NCBI RefSeq assembly: GCF_913058315.1
Contig: NZ_CAJXQY010000012.1
Coordinates: 1-62,779, forward strand
Length of the DNA stretch: 62,779 bases
From: an uncultured Alteromonas sp.
GTDB lineage: Bacteria > Pseudomonadota > Gammaproteobacteria > Enterobacterales > Alteromonadaceae
Direction: 5' to 3'
Below, piece by piece: positions 26,106 to 34,587 of the stretch. Numbering within the stretch: the first letter of the stretch is position 1; every line of letters begins with the position of its first letter. The notes beneath the pieces were generated by a model. The model was not told the DNA's origin. It saw only the letters and a list, made by a program, of their open reading frames with translations, and did no database searches. A program made the translations under genes and the position numbers.

Positions 26106-27008
26106 TCAGATAGCTCTGATCTCGCCCGACATTACCGATTGCTTGCGACGTGATGACAATGGATTCGTTAACTCAAAATGCACCGGTTTTTCTGCATTCA
26201 ATGGCAATAGAGAGGTATTCAGAGTTACCGTTGAAGGCAGCAATACCGGGCGATTAAACTGACTGGTAATCGCCATCGGCGCTAATGGTAATTGCCAGTT
26301 ATGATTCAATTTGGATAAAGCCATTGCCAGAACGTGCGTGCCATGGGCCATAACATCCTTAAAACCGGCTAATCTGGCACTCCATTTGGCCAGATGAATG
26401 GGGTTGTAGTCGCCACTAATTTTCGCATACCGCCGCCCTACTCCGGGGTTAAACTGCAATTGAGAATGCTCAGGCAAAGGAGATAACGTCGCATAGCTTG
26501 CCGCTGAATCTGATGTTGTTCTGCTACTCAGCATATCAACGGAAGGCAGTCTGTAAAGGTAGGTGCTGCGAACGATCTGACATTGCTTACCGCCCTGGCT
26601 AACCTCAATATTGACATCAACCTGAATGCCATATTGATGTGGCGTTATCTTGTTAAAGTAACAGCGTAAACCCAGATCTTCATTGCTGAGTGGTTGATAC
26701 TGCCTGATTTCATTACCCACGTGCACTAAGCCAATTAATGAAAAAGGAGAATTAGCATGCGATAAAGCGGCAATATGCTGTGATAACCCCAACAACTGTG
26801 GGAAGCATGGATGCAGGTAGTGGTTATGCCAATCGTGGAGCTGGTTAAAGGCTTTCAACCTGGAGCAGTAGTCAGCGGGAGTAAAGTAACGGGTAGATGC
26901 AACATCAGGTAACTGCATACTCTGGTGCTTAGCGAACCACTGTTCAAGTTGCGGTTTATCCGCTTTTTTTGTCGCCGCTTTGACTAACTGAAATATCTGC
27001 CTCACCAC
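26106..27008 (-). CDS. MaoC-like hot-dog dehydratase at the edge of the aryl polyene cluster
   Basis: This 300-residue protein has a C-terminal MaoC domain (about 195-260) with the hydratase signature YAKISGDYNPIHLAKWSARLAGF, holding the catalytic Asp and His, and DVMAHGTHVLAMALS. The N-terminal half looks like a degenerate second hot-dog domain. Translation starts at GTG 27008 with AAGGAG six bases upstream. Such enzymes dehydrate or hydrate 3-hydroxyacyl thioesters. It lies about 80 bp downstream of the phosphopantetheinyl transferase gene on the same strand, so it probably belongs to the pigment cluster, in addition to the two ApeI/ApeP-type proteins. Its exact step is unclear. Confidence 0.75.
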   Translation of the reverse strand: MVRQIFQLVKAATKKADKPQLEQWFAKHQSMQLPDVASTRYFTPADYCSRLKAFNQLHDWHNHYLHPCFPQLLGLSQHIAALSHANSPFSLIGLVHVGNEIRQYQPLSNEDLGLRCYFNKITPHQYGIQVDVNIEVSQGGKQCQIVRSTYLYRLPSVDMLSSRTTSDSAASYATLSPLPEHSQLQFNPGVGRRYAKISGDYNPIHLAKWSARLAGFKDVMAHGTHVLAMALSKLNHNWQLPLAPMAITSQFNRPVLLPSTVTLNTSLLPLNAEKPVHFELTNPLSSRRKQSVMSGEIRAI

Positions 27009-27090
27009 AAACTCCTTCTGAGCGGCGATCCATTTTGAAACTCAATTTATACTACTTTCAGGTATTTAGCATGTAAAAATAGTGAAATGA

Positions 27091-27879
27091 TTAACTGCAC
27101 CAACCTGTTTGCTTAAAGCTGAGTTGCCGTTTGATAACGGTCATAGGGTCTTTACTGTCAGAAACTCCCAAAGCCAGGGCTACGCTGTACGAAGCATCTA
27201 CAAACTGATGCGTAAAGAACCAGTTGGATGCTGCATCAGGCGCGGAGTCAGTAAGTGCAATGCAGGGGGTAGATGTGTCAATATGAGTAAAATAAAAACT
27301 GTCACCCGGTATCGCCATGCCTTTTCCATCGGCTTTGATAAAGGCTTCCTTTAAGGTCCACACTTTATAAAACTGCCGCAAGGCACCCAGGTTATCATCG
27401 GCATCAAGTGCTTGAGTAATCACCTGCGACTCCTGTGAGTGGAAGTAATGCTGAGCGATATCAGCCATCCGGGGGCGCGCTTTCATAGACTCAATATCAA
27501 CGCCAACTGTCTGGCCTTTGGTTACCCCTATGACAATGGCATCATGGGAGTGAGACAGATTAAATTGTAATGGGCAGGCATCGTCTTCCAGCATGGGCTT
27601 ACCCTGCGCACCGGTGGTAAACCTGATGGACTGAGGCGGTACACCTGCCATCAGCGCACTGAGAATTACGCGTAAGCCCGCGCGACCAATAATGAATAAT
27701 TGCCGCCGACTTTCAGAGCGATAAGCTGCAGCCCTGCTTTTTTCATTCTCACTGAGCAAATTGCATAAATTACTGATGCTTTGCGTGCGCAATACATCCT
27801 TGATACAGAGGTGCCACAGGTGAGCTTCACCGGAAGTCAAAGTATCAACAGGCGCTGAGTAAACGAAACCGGGGAACAT
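27091..27879 (-). CDS. 4'-phosphopantetheinyl transferase (Sfp-type)
   Basis: This 262-residue enzyme transfers the phosphopantetheine arm of CoA to a serine of the carrier proteins. Motifs are FNLSHSHDAIVIGVT (about residues 102-116), the metal site VGVDIESMK and the substrate motif YKVWTLKEAFIKADGKGM. It diverges from the first ACP gene across an 89-bp region containing the TAGTTTAAACTA palindrome, so it is likely co-regulated. Its targets are presumably the two cluster ACPs at 27969 and 39766. Confidence 0.9.
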   Translation of the reverse strand: MFPGFVYSAPVDTLTSGEAHLWHLCIKDVLRTQSISNLCNLLSENEKSRAAAYRSESRRQLFIIGRAGLRVILSALMAGVPPQSIRFTTGAQGKPMLEDDACPLQFNLSHSHDAIVIGVTKGQTVGVDIESMKARPRMADIAQHYFHSQESQVITQALDADDNLGALRQFYKVWTLKEAFIKADGKGMAIPGDSFYFTHIDTSTPCIALTDSAPDAASNWFFTHQFVDASYSVALALGVSDSKDPMTVIKRQLSFKQTGWCS

Positions 27880-27911
27880 ACAATCCGTTGAAATAGTTTT
27901 TACTGTAACAT

Positions 27912-27923
27912 TAGTTTAAACTA
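27912..27923. promoter_or_regulatory. Palindromic operator candidate TAGTTTAAACTA, copy 1
   Basis: A perfect 12-bp palindrome lies midway in the divergent gap between the phosphopantetheinyl transferase and first ACP genes. The identical 12-mer recurs at 37799-37810, in the other divergent gap of the cluster. The form (short perfect palindrome with a TTTAAA core) suits a TetR-like dimer, but no regulator gene is in the cluster. Confidence 0.6.
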
Positions 27924-27968
27924 CCGTTTTTTCATATTAAAGCGTTCATAGTAAGGACAGTATCAACT

Positions 27969-28232
27969 ATGGCTACACAGACAGAATCCGAATTAAAAAT
28001 GGCTCAGCTTATGGTGGAAGCCTTGAATCTTGAAGACATGGAAGCGGACGAGATCGATCCGGAAGAACAATTGTTCGGTGACGGGCTGGGACTGGACTCC
28101 ATCGACGCACTGGAAATTTCACTGGCGATTTCAAAAGAGTACGGGGTTCAAATTAAAGCAGAAGACGAGGGCACGCGAGAAGCGTTTGCCACACTGAGAA
28201 GCTTAACTGCGTACGTAGAAAACAAAAAATGA
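27969..28232 (+). CDS. Acyl carrier protein 1 of the aryl polyene cluster
   Basis: This 87-residue acidic protein has the ACP motif LGLDSIDALEI; Ser44 is the phosphopantetheine site. It heads the main rightward operon of the pigment cluster. In characterised aryl polyene systems two carrier proteins (ApeE and ApeF) hold the growing chain and the starter, and a second ACP (39766-40020) is present here too. Which of the two corresponds to ApeE or ApeF cannot be told by eye. AAGGA lies upstream of the ATG. Confidence 0.9.
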   Translation: MATQTESELKMAQLMVEALNLEDMEADEIDPEEQLFGDGLGLDSIDALEISLAISKEYGVQIKAEDEGTREAFATLRSLTAYVENKK

Positions 28233-28291
28233 GAAGAAGGCCTGTAAAAGGTCAAGGTTAATCCCCTCTGCCACCGCAGGCCCCCGAGCAA

Positions 28292-29470
28292 ATGAAAATA
28301 GATATCATCGATTACGAAACCTGCTCAGCAGCCGGTTTAAACCTCAAGGCGTTAAGAACTTCTCTTAAACATCACGACAGCGGGCTCATTAAAAACAATC
28401 TGCCGGGTTCAGATCTGGATACCTGGATAGGCATTGTAGAACAGCTCAGCGACGTGAATGATTTAGGTCGTTGGCAAAGCCGCAACAATGCACTGGCAGC
28501 GCTCGGCTATGAACAAGGCAGTATCCGTCAGACAGTCTCAGCGGTAATCACCCAATATGGTGCAGCCAGAGTGGGGCTGATTATGGGGTCAAGCACCTCC
28601 AGCATTGATCGCACAGAAACGGCCTACACCAAACTGGATGAGTCAGGACAGTTAACTGAAGAGTTTAAGCAGCCGTTAGTGCACAACCCTCATGCACCCA
28701 GCTTGTTTATGGCACACCTGACTGGCATAACTGGTCCATCACTCACCATCAATACAGCTTGCTCCTCGTCAGCCAAGGTCTTTGCCACGGGTGCCCGATG
28801 GCTCGAATCCGGCATTGTTGATGCCGTGCTGGTAGGCGGCGTGGATACATTGTGCTTGAGTGTATTGCATGGCTTTAATTCTTTACAGTTGTTATCTCCA
28901 AACCCGTGCAAGCCTTTCGACCAGCATCGTGATGGTATTAACCTGGGGGAAGCATCCGGTTTTGCGGTACTGCAAAGGTCCGGCGAAAACAGCAACAGCA
29001 GTGGTATCAGCCTGACCGGTTATGGTGAAAGCTCAGACGCTTACCATATGTCACACCCTCACCCCGACGGTCTGGGAGCCCGGCTTTCAATGACTCAGGC
29101 GCTTGAACAGGCAAAGCGGCAAGCTGCCGAGATTGATTATATTAACCTGCATGGTACGTCAAGCCGCGCCAATGATCTTATTGAAGGGCAGTTAATTTCG
29201 GAGTTATTTCCCGCTACAACGCAATGCTCATCCACCAAAGCCTGGATGGGGCATACTCTGGGTGCGGCCGGAATAACCGAAGCAATCATTGCTATGGATA
29301 CCCTGAATACCAATATCATTCCGGGTTCAAAAAACCTGGAGACCCTCGATGAGGCGTTGTCCCTTTCGATTAAAGCGACTGACCAACACAAAGTATGTCA
29401 GCACGTTATGACTAACTCCTTTGGATTTGGCGGCAACAACTGCACGCTCTTGTTTAGCAGGTCAGAATAA
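28292..29470 (+). CDS. Beta-ketoacyl-ACP synthase (catalytic KS)
   Basis: This 392-residue condensing enzyme has the thiolase fold and a full active site: Cys157 in NTACSSSAKVF, His287 in NLHGTSSRAND and His321 in WMGHTLGAAG. It extends the polyene chain by two carbons from malonyl-ACP. The gene immediately downstream encodes a short KS-like protein lacking the cysteine, so the two likely form a KS-chain length factor heterodimer like ApeO-ApeC. The stop at 29470 lies one base before the start of that partner. Confidence 0.9.
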   Translation: MKIDIIDYETCSAAGLNLKALRTSLKHHDSGLIKNNLPGSDLDTWIGIVEQLSDVNDLGRWQSRNNALAALGYEQGSIRQTVSAVITQYGAARVGLIMGSSTSSIDRTETAYTKLDESGQLTEEFKQPLVHNPHAPSLFMAHLTGITGPSLTINTACSSSAKVFATGARWLESGIVDAVLVGGVDTLCLSVLHGFNSLQLLSPNPCKPFDQHRDGINLGEASGFAVLQRSGENSNSSGISLTGYGESSDAYHMSHPHPDGLGARLSMTQALEQAKRQAAEIDYINLHGTSSRANDLIEGQLISELFPATTQCSSTKAWMGHTLGAAGITEAIIAMDTLNTNIIPGSKNLETLDEALSLSIKATDQHKVCQHVMTNSFGFGGNNCTLLFSRSE

Positions 29471-29471
29471 A

Positions 29472-30284
29472 ATGCAGGCAAAAAAACTAACAGGCAAAAT
29501 TGCAGGTATTGGCGCCTGGGGTAGCTACTTTGATAGTTGGGAAGCGCTACAGCAATTGCTTGGTGGCGAACCCTTACCCGAAACCAAAAACAAAGGCCCT
29601 AAACCCACTATCATCCCTGCCAATGAACGTCGCCGGGCACCATTGCCTGTGCGTCTGGCGGTAGAGAGCTCATGGCAGGCAACCCAGTCGGCCGGCCTTG
29701 AACCGGATACGCTGACATGCGTATTTGCATCCGGGTTAGGTGATACAGAACTCACCGACTACATGTGCAAAACCTTAGCTTCTGAACATAAGGAATTATC
29801 GCCAACCAAATTCCACAACTCTGTTCACAATGCACCGGCAGGCTACTGGACAATCAGCACCGGCACTATGAGTGCTGCTAACTCTGTAGCGGGATATGAA
29901 GAATCAGTCCCCTTAACGTTGCTCGAAGCCCTCATTCAGTGTGTTACTGAACACAAACCGATGCTTGTTACCTTCTACGATGCTCCGGTAGCAGACGTGC
30001 TTAAGCCAATTCTGAGTAATCAGGAGACATTCGCATTTTCGTTGGTTATTTTACCTGTGGACGCGGAGATAGAGGGCATTGAGGTTACCGCTGAGGTAAC
30101 CGCAGCAGAGCAACCGAACTGGCCAGCACTACAAAGCAACAGTGATTACATCACTTCAATGTACGCAGACAACCCAAGCGCTAAAATCTTATGTCTGGCA
30201 GAGTTAATAGCAACTTCAAACGGCAGTAAGTCAGTGACCATGCCCCTGAGTCAGGGCACGTCAGTGTCTTTCACCCGTACGTAG
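29472..30284 (+). CDS. KS-like chain-length-factor partner (Ketoacyl-synt_2 type)
   Basis: This 270-residue protein is related to the N-terminal half of ketosynthases (PF13723 type): LPVRLAVESSWQATQSAG, FASGLGDTELTDY, then KFHNSVHNAPAGYWTI. At the place of the catalytic cysteine it reads TGTMSAANS, so it cannot condense by itself. I start at ATG 29472, one base after the KS stop, although the frame is open further upstream inside the KS gene. It probably sets polyene length as partner of the upstream KS, the ApeC role. Confidence 0.85.
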   Translation: MQAKKLTGKIAGIGAWGSYFDSWEALQQLLGGEPLPETKNKGPKPTIIPANERRRAPLPVRLAVESSWQATQSAGLEPDTLTCVFASGLGDTELTDYMCKTLASEHKELSPTKFHNSVHNAPAGYWTISTGTMSAANSVAGYEESVPLTLLEALIQCVTEHKPMLVTFYDAPVADVLKPILSNQETFAFSLVILPVDAEIEGIEVTAEVTAAEQPNWPALQSNSDYITSMYADNPSAKILCLAELIATSNGSKSVTMPLSQGTSVSFTRT

Positions 30285-30291
30285 GTAAGTT

Positions 30292-31863
30292 ATGAAACAC
30301 ATTAATACGGATATTGTCATCGCAGGCGCCGGGCTGGCCGGAATGAGTCTGGCGCTGCAAATACTTAACCGCACGCCATCGTTAAGCATTACGATCGTCG
30401 AAAAGCATACTTTTCCGGTTCACGATACCACCGCAAAGGTCGGCGAATCGACCGTAGAGATTGGCGCCCATTACTTTACCGACGTGTTGGGACTCGACGC
30501 CCACTTTAAAGAAAAGCACCTGCGCAAATACGGACTACGTCTGTTCTTTGGCAATGTGGACGGCGACTACAGCGAGTACGATGAGCTCGGGGTAAGTGAA
30601 CTTTTCGGTATACCGGCTTATCAGATTGAGCGCGGTACATTAGAAAACTACCTGTATGAGCTGCTCACCAATAAAGGGGTAAATATCGTTGACGGTGCCA
30701 TGCTGGGTGACATCACACTGGGTGATAAACAACACACCATTGAATGTACCCAGGGTAACGAAACCTTTACTTTTACTGCACGATGGCTGGTAGATGCCGC
30801 CGGTCGTCAGGCCTTGCTGAGAAATAAGTTACAGTTGCAACGTCCCACCGGCCATCAGGGCAACGCGGTATTTTTCCGAATCGACAAGCGTGTCATCATT
30901 GATGAGTGGTCTGCGGATCCGGCTTGGCAGAGCCGGGTTACTGAGCCCGGCAAACGCTGGCTGAGTACCAACCACTTAATGGGGCCGGGTTATTGGATTT
31001 GGATAATTCCACTGGCCTCCGGTGCCACCAGCTTTGGCATTGTTATGGATGATCAGGCCCTTGCCGACAGTGGCATTGGGTCATTTGAAGATACTATGGC
31101 ATGGCTCGAAAAAGAGCATCCACTGTGTGCCAAAGCGATTCAGGGCGCTGAACTGCTCGACTTTAAAGTGATGCAGGGTTATTCCTACGGCTGTAAACAG
31201 ATGTTTAGTGATCAGGGCTGGGCAATGACCGGGGAAGCCGGCGCATTCGCCGATCCATTCTACTCACCGGGTAGCGACTTTATTGCGCTGAACAACACCT
31301 TTGTTACGCATCTGATCGAGCGCGATTTAAAAGGTCAGGACATCCGCTTCGAGAGTGTTTTGTTCCACAAATTTTACGACGCCTTTTTTACTAACACGCT
31401 GTCACTTTACAAAGACCAGTACGGTGGCTTTGGTGACCGTAAAATGATGTCGGTTAAGCTGGTTTGGGATTACACCTATTACTGGGGGGTTTTTGCCCTG
31501 CTCTTCTTTACCGATGCTATCGGCGATATTGAGACCATGCGTAAAATCACGCCGGATCTCATGAAAACGCAAATGCTGAACCAAAGAATGCAAAAGCTGC
31601 TTAGCGAACGCGCCAAAAAGCGTTTGGTTCTGCCGGCCAAGGGCGTATTTATGGACCAGTTCCTGGTGCCCTGTTTAGGCGAGCTGAATGATATTCTGAA
31701 GGAACCGAATGTTGATATAGCCAAAACACTGGCTAAGAACATTGCCATAATGGAAAAAGTGGTGCCGTACTTTGAAGACATGCTAAGTGACAATGCATCA
31801 ATGGATATCAATGAGGAAGAACGGGCTATTCTGGGTGATTACAGGTTAAGCGTGCTGGCCTGA
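30292..31863 (+). CDS. Flavin-dependent halogenase-like oxidoreductase
   Basis: This 523-residue FAD protein has the dinucleotide motif GAGLAG (residues 12-17) at the N-terminus and KVGESTVE (49-56). The diagnostic halogenase motif WxWxIP is present as WIWIIP (235-240). Lys79, in RKYGLRLFF, stands where flavin-dependent halogenases carry the lysine that directs HOCl or HOBr. A late FAD-contact stretch reads GEAGAFADPFYSPGSDF (about 318-334). Such enzymes need reduced FAD from a separate reductase. Xanthomonadins, the related Xanthomonas pigments, are brominated, so halogenation of the aryl ring or polyene is plausible. Related proteins can also be hydroxylases or lack halogenase activity. Confidence 0.75.
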   Translation: MKHINTDIVIAGAGLAGMSLALQILNRTPSLSITIVEKHTFPVHDTTAKVGESTVEIGAHYFTDVLGLDAHFKEKHLRKYGLRLFFGNVDGDYSEYDELGVSELFGIPAYQIERGTLENYLYELLTNKGVNIVDGAMLGDITLGDKQHTIECTQGNETFTFTARWLVDAAGRQALLRNKLQLQRPTGHQGNAVFFRIDKRVIIDEWSADPAWQSRVTEPGKRWLSTNHLMGPGYWIWIIPLASGATSFGIVMDDQALADSGIGSFEDTMAWLEKEHPLCAKAIQGAELLDFKVMQGYSYGCKQMFSDQGWAMTGEAGAFADPFYSPGSDFIALNNTFVTHLIERDLKGQDIRFESVLFHKFYDAFFTNTLSLYKDQYGGFGDRKMMSVKLVWDYTYYWGVFALLFFTDAIGDIETMRKITPDLMKTQMLNQRMQKLLSERAKKRLVLPAKGVFMDQFLVPCLGELNDILKEPNVDIAKTLAKNIAIMEKVVPYFEDMLSDNASMDINEEERAILGDYRLSVLA

Positions 31864-32453
31864 TGAGCAGTGGTGTACCGCGCAGCCCAAAGGATTTACT
31901 GCCAGTACTGATTTTTCTGGTCACCCTTGCTTATCCATTTTTGGTGTACTTAAACATCGATTCGATTGAGCCGGGTTGGTTTGGTGTGGTATTGCTGTTG
32001 CTGGCAGTATTTCGCCTTGTAGTAACGGGAACAAAGCGCCAAAGCAGCGACTGGCTTATTACCGTGGTAATCGCCGTTTTCTGTAGCGTTATTATCATCC
32101 TCGAAAGTGAAATACTGCTGAAATGCTACCCTGTGATGATGAGCCTTGCCATGGGCCTGGTGTTTCTCTTTTCACTGAAGGACAAGCGTAACCTTATTGA
32201 ACGGTTTGCCGCTGCCGGAGGCAAACAGCCACCAGCACAAGCTCGCGGCTATTTGCACAAACTCTGCATAACCTGGGGTGTGCTGTTATTGTTAAATGGT
32301 GCAGTGGCGGCCTGGACGGTGTGGTTTGCCAGTCTGGCTGTATGGACCTTATATAATGGGTTACTATCCTACCTGCTCATTGGCGGATTCGTTGTGATTG
32401 AGCTGGTGTACCGAAATTACTATAAAAAGAAGCATAATATTGTCGATGAGTAA
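31863..32453 (+). CDS. COG4648-type inner-membrane protein of aryl polyene clusters
   Basis: The product has 196 residues with about six hydrophobic segments (near 12-30, 37-53, 62-82, 87-106, 135-155 and 157-180) and a basic tail YYKKKHN. It resembles the COG4648 membrane proteins that travel with aryl polyene genes and have no established activity. Its ATG overlaps the stop of the halogenase-like gene (TGATG), and its end overlaps the next gene by eight bases, so it is tightly built into the operon. A role in assembly or transport at the membrane is a guess. Confidence 0.75.
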   Translation: MSSGVPRSPKDLLPVLIFLVTLAYPFLVYLNIDSIEPGWFGVVLLLLAVFRLVVTGTKRQSSDWLITVVIAVFCSVIIILESEILLKCYPVMMSLAMGLVFLFSLKDKRNLIERFAAAGGKQPPAQARGYLHKLCITWGVLLLLNGAVAAWTVWFASLAVWTLYNGLLSYLLIGGFVVIELVYRNYYKKKHNIVDE

Positions 32454-32832
32454 CCAAGCGCAGGCTTTAAACGCCTTGTTTAAGCCCTCACAAGGGCCAC
32501 AAATCCTCAGCGTTGATTCGGCTGATAACACTGTACTGATTACACTGCATGTTCCAGACCAATTAAGCTGGTTTGACGGCCACTTCCCTGAACAAAAAGT
32601 GCTGCCTGGCGTTGTACAGGTGGATTGGGCGGGTAAACTGGCCCGGGCACTGTTTGTTAAGAATGATGCCTTTCAACAACTGTCTAATATCAAATTCAAA
32701 ACCATGGTGATGCCGGATACCGCCATGCAGCTTGAATTAAGTTTCAACGCGGCAAAACATAGCATCAAATTTACTTTCTTTAACGAAACTGACTCATTTT
32801 CTACGGGCAGTTTTAAGTTTATTCCATCATGA
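32446..32832 (+). CDS. apeI: ApeI-type 3-hydroxyacyl-ACP dehydratase subunit
   Basis: This 128-residue single hot-dog protein contains WFDGHFPEQKVLPGVVQVDWA (about residues 42-62), the FabZ-like motif with the catalytic histidine. In known aryl polyene systems ApeI contributes the histidine to a heterodimer whose partner ApeP brings the acidic residue, and the partner is at 34588. I start at ATG 32446 inside the end of the membrane-protein gene; an upstream in-frame extension has no homology. The stop overlaps the glycosyltransferase start (ATGA). Confidence 0.85.
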   Translation: MSNQAQALNALFKPSQGPQILSVDSADNTVLITLHVPDQLSWFDGHFPEQKVLPGVVQVDWAGKLARALFVKNDAFQQLSNIKFKTMVMPDTAMQLELSFNAAKHSIKFTFFNETDSFSTGSFKFIPS

Positions 32833-33578
32833 AATACTGCATCATCGTTCCGCATTATAAACACGAAGTGTTGTTTGAAAAATTTCTTCCGGCACTGGCA
32901 TCTCTTAACCTGCCATGTATTGTTGTTGACGATGGCAGCGGCGAGCACAGTGTTGAAACAGTAAAAAAGCTGCTGGCGGATTATCCCGACTTTCATTTAG
33001 TTCAACACCAGACTAATCGCGGCAAAGGCGCTTCTGTGATCACGGGTTGTTATCATGCCAGTGCCATGGGGTTTAGCCACGTATTGCAACTCGATGCCGA
33101 CGGTCAACACAATATCAATGACGCGCAAAAACTGCTTGATTACAGCAAGCAGCATCCTGATTCATTTATCTCGGGTCAGCCATACTTTGATGAAACCGCG
33201 CCGTTTGCCCGCAAATACGGGCGCAAAATCACCGACTTCTGGGTCGCCCTGGAGACGTTGTCGTTTAAAATTAAAGACGGGTTATGTGGATTTCGCGTTT
33301 ATCCGATAAAACAGATTGAGCGCGTATTTGATAATTACTATCTCGGCCCGCGCATGGATTTTGACCCCGAATTACTGGTTAAGGCTGTGTGGGCCGGTAT
33401 TGATCTGCACTTTATTCAGACCAAAGTCATTTATCACGAAAATACCGTGTCGCATTTTCACTATCTGAAAGACAACCTGATGCTTATCAGACTTCACGTC
33501 AGACTGATGTTTGGCATGCTGATTCGCCTGCCTAAGTTGCTTTATGTGCGCCTGAGCTCATTACTTGGTAAGTCATGA
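32829..33578 (+). CDS. Family 2 glycosyltransferase
   Basis: This 249-residue GT-A enzyme has the nucleotide-sugar site VVDDGSGEHS (about 37-46), the GKGASVITG loop and the metal-binding LDADGQHN (about 92-99). The C-terminal part has amphipathic segments that may sit on the membrane. It overlaps both neighbours by four bases (ATGA). Aryl polyene clusters often carry a glycosyltransferase joined to, or next to, a lipid acyltransferase. These decorate or anchor the polyene, and here the acyltransferase is the next gene. Sugar donor and acceptor are unknown. Confidence 0.87.
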   Translation: MKYCIIVPHYKHEVLFEKFLPALASLNLPCIVVDDGSGEHSVETVKKLLADYPDFHLVQHQTNRGKGASVITGCYHASAMGFSHVLQLDADGQHNINDAQKLLDYSKQHPDSFISGQPYFDETAPFARKYGRKITDFWVALETLSFKIKDGLCGFRVYPIKQIERVFDNYYLGPRMDFDPELLVKAVWAGIDLHFIQTKVIYHENTVSHFHYLKDNLMLIRLHVRLMFGMLIRLPKLLYVRLSSLLGKS

Positions 33579-34585
33579 CAGTGGTGGAAAAAAATAACGA
33601 TATCAACCAGGATCACTGGTCGCAAACCAAAGAAGCGGGCACCCTGGCCGGCATGCGGTTTGTGTACTTCCTCTACCGGCTGTTTGGCCGCTGGATATTT
33701 ACCGTGATTATGTATCCTGTTGCACTGTACTTTGTACTCTGTCGGCCAGACCAGCGCAAAGCCTCGCTTAAATATCTCAGAGCCCATTACCGTTGCAAGC
33801 CAGCAGCGTGGCCGAAAAAGCCCGGCTACTGGCATGTGCTGTTACATTTTCATCACTTTGCAGAGGTTATCTTAGATAAGCTGCTCGGCTGGCTGGATGA
33901 AATTAAACAAAGTGACTTTGTTCTCGCCTCTCCAGAAGCCGTTGATAAACTTTTAGAGGATTCACGCGGACAACTGATTATAGGCTCACACTTTGGCAAT
34001 CTGGAATTTTGCCGGGGCTTTATGCACCGCTATAACCACCACAATAAAATCATTAATATTCTGCTTTACGATAAACACGCAGGCAACTTTGTCAGGATGA
34101 TGCAAAGTCAGAATGATGCGTCGCGTATGAATGTCTTTCAGGTTGATGAGTTTGATGTAACAACAATTATGATGCTCAAGGAGAAAGTCGACGCTGGCGA
34201 ATGGGTATTTATTGCCGGTGACAGAATTCCGCTAAGTGGCGTAAACCGCACCGTCGATGTTAACTTTCTGGGCGCCCCCGCGCCGCTGCCAATTGGCCCT
34301 TATATGCTGGCCAAAGCGCTGGCCTGCCCGGTTAAACTGATGTTTGCTTATCGCAGTCCTAAAGTTAACCAAAAGGTCTTGTTCGATGTCTGTGAGCTGT
34401 GTGACACACTGGAGATCAACCGCAAAACAAGGCAGCAGGACCTTACCGGTTATGCCCAGCAGTTTGCCAACAAACTTGAGGAGCACTGCCTTGAGTCACC
34501 ATACCAGTTTTTTAATTTTTATGACTTCTGGCAACCCGGCACAGAGTATTCGCAGTTAACCGGCCACAAACAGGAAGGGGTTTAG
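33575..34585 (+). CDS. LpxL/HtrB-like lipid acyltransferase
   Basis: The product has 336 residues with a membrane-anchoring N-terminus (VYFLYRLFGRWIFTVIMYPVALYFVL). The acyltransferase region has IGSHFGNLEFCRGF (about 131-144, with His and acidic residue in the H-x4-E arrangement) and a later FIAGDRIPLSG. The family transfers acyl chains from ACP to lipid A or, in pigment clusters, to a glycerol or sugar acceptor. It is coupled to the glycosyltransferase by an ATGA overlap. In many aryl polyene clusters these two activities are fused; here they are separate genes. Confidence 0.85.
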   Translation: MTVVEKNNDINQDHWSQTKEAGTLAGMRFVYFLYRLFGRWIFTVIMYPVALYFVLCRPDQRKASLKYLRAHYRCKPAAWPKKPGYWHVLLHFHHFAEVILDKLLGWLDEIKQSDFVLASPEAVDKLLEDSRGQLIIGSHFGNLEFCRGFMHRYNHHNKIINILLYDKHAGNFVRMMQSQNDASRMNVFQVDEFDVTTIMMLKEKVDAGEWVFIAGDRIPLSGVNRTVDVNFLGAPAPLPIGPYMLAKALACPVKLMFAYRSPKVNQKVLFDVCELCDTLEINRKTRQQDLTGYAQQFANKLEEHCLESPYQFFNFYDFWQPGTEYSQLTGHKQEGV

Positions 34586-34587
34586 TA

